Positions 49,216 through 54,503 of a stretch of 54,503 bases of DNA are shown piece after piece; within the stretch, counting starts at the first letter, position 1, and every line of letters starts with the position of its first letter. The notes beneath the pieces were generated by a model. The model searched no databases, was not told the origin of the DNA, and saw only the letters and a program-made list of their open reading frames with translations. The DNA comes from Nitrosomonadales bacterium. GTDB taxonomy: Bacteria > Pseudomonadota > Gammaproteobacteria > Burkholderiales > Gallionellaceae. The translations under genes were made by a program, and so were the position numbers. The stretch is from the NCBI GenBank assembly GCA_016218415.1, contig JACRED010000011.1, forward strand, positions 1 through 54,503. The letters are read 5' to 3'.

Positions 49216-50073
49216 ATGAGCGCCACCCGCCGCTACACCCTGACCATCTCCTGCCCTGACCGTTCCGGCATCATCGCTGCGGTCACCGGTTTCATCGCGC
49301 AGCACGGCGGCTTCATCGTCGAGGCGAGTTATCACACCGAGCAGGATGCGCAGCGCTTTTTCATGCGCCAGGAGATACGCGCGGATTCGTTGCCGTTCGA
49401 TGCGGGCGAGTTTCGCCGCCGCTTTACTCCGCTGGCGCGGGAGTTCGACATGGCCTGGCAGCTTGCCGATTCGGCCATCAAGAAACGGCTGGTAGTGCTG
49501 GTGAGCCGGCAGGATCATTGCCTGAACGATCTGCTGCACCGCTGGCGCAGCGGCGAGCTGCTGGTGGATATTCCCTGCGTGATCTCCAACCACGAGGACC
49601 TGCGCAGCTTCGTCGAATGGCACGGCATCCCGTTCATCCATGTGGACATGCAAACCGGCAAGGCCGCCGCGTTCGACCACATCGCCGCGCTGTTCGAGCT
49701 GCATCGCGGCGATTGCATGGTGCTGGCGCGCTTCATGCAGATATTGCCGCCCGCGCTGTGCCAGCGTTTTCCGGGACGCATCATCAACATCCACCACAGT
49801 TTTTTGCCGTCCTTCGTCGGCGCGAAGCCCTATCACCAGGCCTACCAGCGCGGCGTTAAGCTGATCGGCGCGACCTGCCACTACGTCACCGACGAGCTGG
49901 ATGCCGGGCCCATCATCGAGCAGGACACGGTGCGCATCGACCACGGCGACACGGTGGACGATCTGGTGCGCTACGGGCGCGACATCGAGAGAACGGTGCT
50001 GTCGCGCGGCCTGCGCTATCACGCGGAAGACCGCGTGCTGGTGTGCGGCAACAAGACCATCGTCTTCAGATAG
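49216..50073 (+). CDS. purU: Formyltetrahydrofolate deformylase PurU
   Basis: Hydrolyses 10-formyl-THF to formate and THF, balancing one-carbon pools. 285 aa, family length. N-terminal ACT domain ~1-85 (YTLTISCPDRSGIIAAVTGFI) and formyltransferase-fold catalytic domain: KRLVVLVSRQDHCLNDLL, CVISNHEDLR, NIHHSFLPSFVGAKPYHQA and ATCHYVTDELDAGPII with the catalytic His and Asp. The frame extends far upstream, but the MSATRRYTL start at 49216 fits the family. Confidence 0.95.
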   Translation: MSATRRYTLTISCPDRSGIIAAVTGFIAQHGGFIVEASYHTEQDAQRFFMRQEIRADSLPFDAGEFRRRFTPLAREFDMAWQLADSAIKKRLVVLVSRQDHCLNDLLHRWRSGELLVDIPCVISNHEDLRSFVEWHGIPFIHVDMQTGKAAAFDHIAALFELHRGDCMVLARFMQILPPALCQRFPGRIINIHHSFLPSFVGAKPYHQAYQRGVKLIGATCHYVTDELDAGPIIEQDTVRIDHGDTVDDLVRYGRDIERTVLSRGLRYHAEDRVLVCGNKTIVFR

Positions 50074-50157
50074 GGAACTGTTACGCGCACCGCCCCTCTA
50101 TTGCGCTGCAAACGATAGACGCCGCTTCGTTTACACATCGCTAATCCGGGCAGCCGC

Positions 50158-51117
50158 ATGACCCCATCATTGTTCCCGTTGCGCATCGGCAGTTACTCCA
50201 TCGTCCAACCGCTGGGCGAGGGCGCCACATCGACCGTCTATCTTGCGATACGCGACGGCTCCTTTGCGTCGGTCGCGATCAAGCAATTGCGCAAGGGCTG
50301 CCAGTCCGATCTGCACAAGGCCATGTTTGCCACCGAAGTCGAGCTGGGACGCAGGATGGAGCACAAGAACATCGTCCGCGTGCTGGATGCCGACCTGCGC
50401 GAGAAGAGCGGCGCCTATCTGGTGATGGAATATGTCAACGGTATCCCGCTGGACCATCACGAACACGCCGACACCCTGCTGCCGCTCGGCAAGGTGTTGT
50501 CGGTGGTCGAGCAGGTCGCCACGGCGCTGCAATATGCCGCGCGGATGGGCGTGATACACCGCGACGTCAAGCCCGGCAACATCATCCTGAAGCCCGACGG
50601 GCTCGCCAAGCTGGCGGACTTCGGCTGCGCGATCCCGGCCAGCCAGATGGGCGCGGTGGTGGCGGGCAGCCTGGCCTATATGTCGCCGGAACAGCTGGAA
50701 GGCGGAGCGCTGGACCAGCGCGCGGACATCTATTCACTGGGCGCGGTGCTGTACCGCCTGCTGACCGGCAAGTATACGTTCGAGGCCGACAACGCCTTCG
50801 ACCTGCGCATCGCGGTGCTGAATTATCCGATCACGCCCATCGAGACCTACCGCAAAGCCCTGCCCCCGGAATTGATCGCCGTGATCAACCGCGCGATGCA
50901 GAAGAATCCGGATGATCGCCAGGCAAACTGGGACGAATTCATCCGCGAGTTCGGCGATGCGGCGCACGTGGTGCGCATGTCCGATTACGACATGGACGTG
51001 TATCGCGGCTTCAGCATGTCCACCCAGGCCGTGCTGTCGGACTACATGTCTGCGGACCGCGAATTCTCGCGCAGCGGGTTCTCGCGCAGCACGATGCCCG
51101 AATCGCCCGGAGGATAG
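50158..51117 (+). CDS. Serine/threonine protein kinase
   Basis: Soluble eukaryotic-type kinase, 319 aa. All key elements are present: Gly loop GEGATSTV (20-27), Lys42 (VAIK), catalytic loop HRDVKPGN (134-141), DFG (154-156), the APE-like SPEQ and DIYSLGAVLYRLLTGKYTF. The C-terminal ~45 residues are Ser/Met-rich (GFSMSTQAVL, EFSRSGFSRSTMPES) and may be an autophosphorylation tail. No membrane segment or sensor domain. No phosphatase (PP2C) or FHA gene adjacent, so its partner is unknown. Confidence 0.93.
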   Translation: MTPSLFPLRIGSYSIVQPLGEGATSTVYLAIRDGSFASVAIKQLRKGCQSDLHKAMFATEVELGRRMEHKNIVRVLDADLREKSGAYLVMEYVNGIPLDHHEHADTLLPLGKVLSVVEQVATALQYAARMGVIHRDVKPGNIILKPDGLAKLADFGCAIPASQMGAVVAGSLAYMSPEQLEGGALDQRADIYSLGAVLYRLLTGKYTFEADNAFDLRIAVLNYPITPIETYRKALPPELIAVINRAMQKNPDDRQANWDEFIREFGDAAHVVRMSDYDMDVYRGFSMSTQAVLSDYMSADREFSRSGFSRSTMPESPGG

Positions 51118-51270
51118 ATCGCGCCGCCGATCCGGCCCGTTCGGCTCCAGGTGGCCGGCTCCCGGTTGTAATGTGACCCGATATGTAATAGTGTCATGCC
51201 CCATGCAGCGAATATCAGGCGGGGATACGCATGACATCACCATACCGAATCAGCCGGGGCGATTGACGCG

Positions 51271-52185
51271 ATGTTGCGCCTGGGCGAAAAGATAAGCGCA
51301 GCCGAGATCACCCCCGAGGCGGTCTATCTCGAGCGCCGCCGCTTCATGCTGGGCGGCGCGGCGCTGGCGCTATCCGCGCTATCCGGCCTCGGCCATGCCG
51401 GATGCGAACACGGCAACATCCCCGCCAGCAGCGAGCCGCTGACCGACATCGATGCGGCGACCCATCACAACAATTACTACGAATTCTCCACAGACAAGAA
51501 ATCCGTTTCCCGTCTGGCGAAGGACTTCAATCCACGGCCATGGACGGTGGCGGTTTCCGGCGAGGTGCGCAAACCGAAGACCTACGACATCGACGAACTG
51601 ACCCGGCTGGTGCATCCCGAAGAGCGCATCTACCGTTTGCGTTGCGTGGAAGGATGGTCGATGGTCGTGCCCTGGCTGGGCATTCCGCTGTGCGAGGTGC
51701 TCAGGCGTGCCGACCCGACCGGCAAGGCAAAGTTTGTCGAGTTCGTCAGCATCAAAAAGCCCGAGTCTATGCCGGGCCAGCGCTATGCCTCGCTGTCCTG
51801 GCCCTATACCGAAGGCCTGCGCATCGATGAAGCGATGCACCCGCTGACGATGCTGGTGTTCGGCATGTACGGCAAACCGCTGCCCAACCAGAACGGCGCG
51901 CCGCTGCGGCTGGTCGTGCCGTGGAAATACGGCTTCAAGAGCATCAAGGCGATCGCGCAGATCCGCCTCGTGGAAAACCAACCCCTGACTTCCTGGTCGC
52001 GCTCGGCGCCCCGCGAATACGGTTTCTACGCGAATGTGAATCCTGCCGTTGCCCACCCGCGCTGGAGCCAGCGCCGCGAGACCCGTCTGGGCGAGCTCAG
52101 CAAGCGCGATACCCTGCCCTTCAACGGCTATGCCGAGCAGGTCGCCCCGCTGTATCAGGGCATGGACCTGGTCGCCAATTTCTGA
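51271..52185 (+). CDS. msrP: Protein-methionine-sulfoxide reductase catalytic subunit MsrP
   Basis: Periplasmic molybdopterin enzyme that repairs oxidised methionine in envelope proteins (formerly YedY). 304 aa. Tat signal with ERRRFMLGGAALAL, so exported folded. Sulfite-oxidase fold: NNYYEFSTDK, the Mo-ligand Cys125 in YRLRCVEGWSMVVPW, YASLSWPYTEGLRIDEA, PLRLVVPWKYGFKSIK. C-terminal EQVAPLYQGMDL is family-typical. The membrane haem partner msrQ follows 8 nt after its stop. Confidence 0.96.
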   Translation: MLRLGEKISAAEITPEAVYLERRRFMLGGAALALSALSGLGHAGCEHGNIPASSEPLTDIDAATHHNNYYEFSTDKKSVSRLAKDFNPRPWTVAVSGEVRKPKTYDIDELTRLVHPEERIYRLRCVEGWSMVVPWLGIPLCEVLRRADPTGKAKFVEFVSIKKPESMPGQRYASLSWPYTEGLRIDEAMHPLTMLVFGMYGKPLPNQNGAPLRLVVPWKYGFKSIKAIAQIRLVENQPLTSWSRSAPREYGFYANVNPAVAHPRWSQRRETRLGELSKRDTLPFNGYAEQVAPLYQGMDLVANF

Positions 52186-52193
52186 CCGGCGCG

Positions 52194-52958
52194 ATGCCCA
52201 CGTTGAGCCGGCTCGCGGTCATCCCCAGACACATCGGCAAGATCAAGGTGCTGGTGTTGCTCGCCGCGCTGAGCCCGGTGGCCGGCCTGGGCATCGACTA
52301 CTACAGGGACAATCTGGGCTTCGACCCGCTGGACCGCATCACCCGCTCTTCCGGTTTGGTCTCGCTGGTCCTGCTGCTGGCGACGCTCACCATCACCCCG
52401 CTGCGCCACCTGCTGACCGGACTCATGACGCGCATCCATGCGACGCACGGCAAACGCCTGTCGGACTGGAACTGGCTGGTCAAATTGCGCCGCACGATCG
52501 GGCTGCTGGCCTTCTTCTATGCCGCTGTCCATCTGCTGATCTACTTCTGGCTCGATCAGGGCGGCAGCATCGAAGACGTGATGCTGGACCTGCGCGAGCG
52601 CGCATTTCTGGCGGTGGGCATGCTGGCCTTCGTGATGCTGGTCCCGCTGGCCCTCACGGCCAATAACTACATGATGGCCCGGTTGGGCAGGAATTGGCGC
52701 AGACTGCACCGCAGCGTGTATCTGATCGCCATCCTGTCCGTCGCGCATTTCTGGATGCTCACCAAGGTCGGCGTGTTTGCGCCCCTGCCTTATATGTTTA
52801 TCCTGACCGCGCTGCTGGGCTGGCGTCTGTGGTATTCATGGATACCGCATGCCCGCAAGATGATTGATGAAGGCATGGAAATACCCGAACGCGCCGCCGG
52901 AGTTTATCCGGTTGCGCAGCACGAAAATATCAATAAAAATCCGCGCCGGGAACCATAA
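52194..52958 (+). CDS. msrQ: MsrPQ haem-binding subunit MsrQ
   Basis: Membrane b-type haem protein (formerly YedZ) that passes quinol-pool electrons to MsrP. 254 aa from ATG 52194; six hydrophobic segments. Ferric-reductase-like core: RITRSSGLVSLVLLLATLTITP, RRTIGLLAFFYAAVHLLIYF (haem His), MARLGRNWRRLHRSVYLIAI and VAHFWML. The long C-terminal tail is soluble. Forms an operon with msrP. Confidence 0.95.
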   Translation: MPTLSRLAVIPRHIGKIKVLVLLAALSPVAGLGIDYYRDNLGFDPLDRITRSSGLVSLVLLLATLTITPLRHLLTGLMTRIHATHGKRLSDWNWLVKLRRTIGLLAFFYAAVHLLIYFWLDQGGSIEDVMLDLRERAFLAVGMLAFVMLVPLALTANNYMMARLGRNWRRLHRSVYLIAILSVAHFWMLTKVGVFAPLPYMFILTALLGWRLWYSWIPHARKMIDEGMEIPERAAGVYPVAQHENINKNPRREP

Positions 52959-53045
52959 AGGGCGATGCCGGCACAGCATGCCCCGTCTTGCGCACCAGAC
53001 GATAGCCTGCGTTCCACCGAATTCAAATTCAACCCCGGGGGGTGA

Positions 53046-53813
53046 ATGATGAAGCTCAAACCTGTCTTAACCGTCGCGCTGCTGGCTGCCGTGCTGGCCA
53101 CGCCCGCGCGGGCCGTGGAACCCGCCGCCGGTTCCGCATGGGTAGAACCGCATACCGGCATCGAATTCGTCTGGATACCCGGCGGCTGCTTCCAAATGGG
53201 ATCGGACGAGGGCGAAAGCGACGAGGGGCCGGTGCACAAAGTGTGCGTCAACGGCTTTTACATGGGCAAATACGAAGTCACGCAAAGCCAGTACCAGAAA
53301 ATGACCGGCACCAACCCGAGCAAGTTCAAGGGCGAGAACAACCCGGTCGAGACCGTAAGCTACCAGCAGGTGCGGGTGTTGCTTGACCTGTACAACCACC
53401 AGACCGGAGAAAACCTGCGCCTGCCCACCGAAGCTGAATGGGAATACGCCTGCCGGGCCGGAGGCCGGCACGACGAATACTGCGGAGAGGGCGGCATGGA
53501 CAGGCTGGGCTGGTACGGCGAGAGCCTCGAAACCGGTTCCCCCCATCCGGTCGGACAAAAACGTCCCAACCAGTTCGGCTTGTACGACATGAGCGGCAAC
53601 GTATGGGAATGGGTGGAAGACTGCTACAACGTCAACTACACAAGTGCGCCGGATGATGGCTCGGCATTGCGCGGAAAGTGCCACCGGTTCGTGCTGCGCG
53701 GCGGCTCATGGGGAGACTTCCCGATGTACACCCGCGCGGCCAACCGCAGCTACTGCGTCCCCAACGGCAAGGGCGAGCATGACGGGTTTCGGCTGGCGAT
53801 CACGCTGCCGTGA
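53046..53813 (+). CDS. Exported SUMF1/FGE-sulfatase-domain protein
   Basis: 255 aa with a signal peptide (MMKLKPVLTVALLAAVLATP, cleavage after ARA). The rest is a formylglycine-generating-enzyme-type domain: FVWIPGGCFQMGS, YMGKYEVTQSQYQKMTG, NPVETVSYQQV, RLPTEAEWEYACRAGG, GLYDMSGNVWEWVEDCY, FVLRGGSW and HDGFRLAI. Many bacterial members are not true FGEs, and the periplasmic location with no sulfatase nearby makes a different role likely. ATG 53046 or 53049; GGGGGGTG lies just upstream. Separate from msrPQ by ~90 nt, possibly co-transcribed. Confidence 0.9.
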   Translation: MMKLKPVLTVALLAAVLATPARAVEPAAGSAWVEPHTGIEFVWIPGGCFQMGSDEGESDEGPVHKVCVNGFYMGKYEVTQSQYQKMTGTNPSKFKGENNPVETVSYQQVRVLLDLYNHQTGENLRLPTEAEWEYACRAGGRHDEYCGEGGMDRLGWYGESLETGSPHPVGQKRPNQFGLYDMSGNVWEWVEDCYNVNYTSAPDDGSALRGKCHRFVLRGGSWGDFPMYTRAANRSYCVPNGKGEHDGFRLAITLP

Positions 53814-53964
53814 ATGCTATGGTTGCTTCATGGGGATGGGGGTTTGCGGAAACTTTTTCGATGCCGACCCTTTTAATTTCTTATGAAATTTTTTAAACAA
53901 ATAGGCAAACTTTTGACGCAATGTTTTACGTCAAATAGGATGCCTACTTCACGTTAGGCCGAAG
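53814..53964. other. AT-rich junction with palindromes and a GTTAGGC core-like site
   Basis: Base composition drops sharply after the SUMF1-like gene. AATTTC-TTAT-GAAATT followed by TTTT (53875-53894) may terminate that gene. TTGACG...CGTCAA (53913-53934) is an operator-like inverted repeat. GCCTA...TAGGC (53942-53959) ends in GTTAGGC, which fits the GTTRRRY core of integron attC sites, 6 nt before the next ATG. A complete attC is not visible. Confidence 0.4.
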
Positions 53965-54354
53965 ATGAAAAAGTCCAATGGGATAACAATTTTTATTGTA
54001 TTCATTTTTTCAGTCCTGAGTTTTATAAATAGCAAATGGTTCATCATTACAATAGCTGAAAGAGAATTGAATCCGATTCTGCAACGAGGTACAAAAAAGG
54101 AAACGGTTATGAAATTTCTGGAAAATATTGGTCGGCCTGCCAATGACATGACAACACATTACTCAAATGGGAAATGTGCCACTGCCCATTCCGGAAATTT
54201 TAGGTGGAATTGCGAGTATCCTAGTTACGTCCATACTGGTTGGCATCCTAGATCTTTTAGCATTTTCAACCCCAATATAGAGGTATTCTTTGTGTTCGAT
54301 GAAAAAAATGAACTGGTAAATTACTACACTAGTTTTAGCCATGGTTTTGAGTGA
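53965..54354 (+). CDS. Hypothetical membrane-anchored protein, AT-rich
   Basis: 129 aa, not recognised. N-terminal membrane segment ~7-30 (ITIFIVFIFSVLSFI), then a soluble domain containing KETVMKFLENIGRP, a two-Cys region (GKCATAHSGNFRWNCEYP) and VFFVFDEKNELVNYYTSF at the end. The overall pattern recalls small lipoprotein-like SmpA/OmlA or DUF-type domains in which a key turn reads GxPxxD, but I cannot place it. Codon use is strikingly AT-rich against the whole window, indicating horizontal acquisition. Confidence 0.65.
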   Translation: MKKSNGITIFIVFIFSVLSFINSKWFIITIAERELNPILQRGTKKETVMKFLENIGRPANDMTTHYSNGKCATAHSGNFRWNCEYPSYVHTGWHPRSFSIFNPNIEVFFVFDEKNELVNYYTSFSHGFE

Positions 54355-54503
54355 GCTTAAGGGGCCACCCATTAGCCGGCCCGCGTCAAGCGAGTAAGTG
54401 ATTCTACGGCGGCATCAGCCGCCGGGTTTTCAAGTCCCAACTCCCGCACATCAAACAAACCGCACCCGTTTCTTCAATTCATGGCTGCGAACGAATCGCG
54501 CCA
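54355..54503. other. Right-edge intergenic sequence with hairpin
   Basis: CGGCGGC-ATCA-GCCGCCG (54407-54424) followed by GGTTTTC may be a weak terminator for the AT-rich gene. Beyond it a minus-strand frame (ending HELKKRVRFV before a TGA at ~54453) might be the 3' end of another gene, but too little is present to judge. Confidence 0.3.

Noticed and set aside
53942..53959. Considered as a complete integron attC site
   Set aside because: Only one core-like GTTAGGC and a short 5-bp stem; the second core and the imperfect long stem of attC are not visible in the window.
54440..54503. Possible C-terminal end of a minus-strand gene
   Set aside because: Only about 16 codons are available before the edge and they match nothing I recognise.

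Overview
The window looks like the chromosome of a GC-rich, motile Gram-negative bacterium. It is most likely a betaproteobacterium, perhaps of the Gallionellales/Nitrosomonadales type. This is an inference from gene content (Chp/Pil chemosensory genes, metXW pair, proteobacterial gshA, partial PTS made of EIIA-HPr-EI, msrPQ, argA of the kinase-GNAT type, MAKTNY small protein). No rRNA or tRNA gene is present to prove it. Coding density is about 90%.

Positions 1-20.5 kb: one minus-strand run of 13 chemosensory genes. In transcription order they are pilG, pilH, pilI, pilJ, chpA (1815 aa, four Hpt-like domains); then a second, Chp-like set (a PilG-like regulator with an extra degenerate receiver, a CheW, a PilJ-like receptor, a CheA-receiver hybrid); then a membrane protein with a CheZ-like DxxxQ phosphatase motif, a CheY, a third CheA with YGFF repeats in its linker, and a PAS chemoreceptor cut by the left edge. 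There are three CheA kinases and three receptors but no cheR or cheB inside the window. This block is the most unusual part of the sequence.

Positions 20.6-33.7 kb: potassium uptake (trkA-trkH), an inositol-phosphatase-like enzyme with a thioredoxin-like protein, rsmE, a small tautomerase, argA, an AT-rich orphan gene, an AmpG-type permease, metX-metW behind a SAM-II riboswitch and terminator, and fur divergent from a cupredoxin / FTR1 permease / outer-membrane barrel operon with a Fur-box-like palindrome between them.

Positions 33.7-44.9 kb (all minus strand): ptsI, ptsH and a mannose-type EIIA, with a 140-bp palindromic element between ptsH and ptsI; a small membrane protein, apbE, gshA, a 51-aa basic protein, a membrane protein built of two similar halves, and a large hybrid histidine kinase coupled to a periplasmic binding protein.

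Positions 45.2-54.5 kb: an ABC-F ATPase (YbiT type), an M29-like peptidase whose original start codon seems to have mutated to ATA, a YkgJ cysteine-cluster protein, a TPR lipoprotein, purU, a Ser/Thr kinase, msrPQ (periplasmic methionine-sulfoxide repair), an exported SUMF1-like protein, and an AT-rich orphan gene preceded by an integron-core-like GTTAGGC. Several families of short palindromic repeats are scattered between genes. One lies in frame inside the hybrid kinase, and another supplies the stop codons of two unrelated genes.
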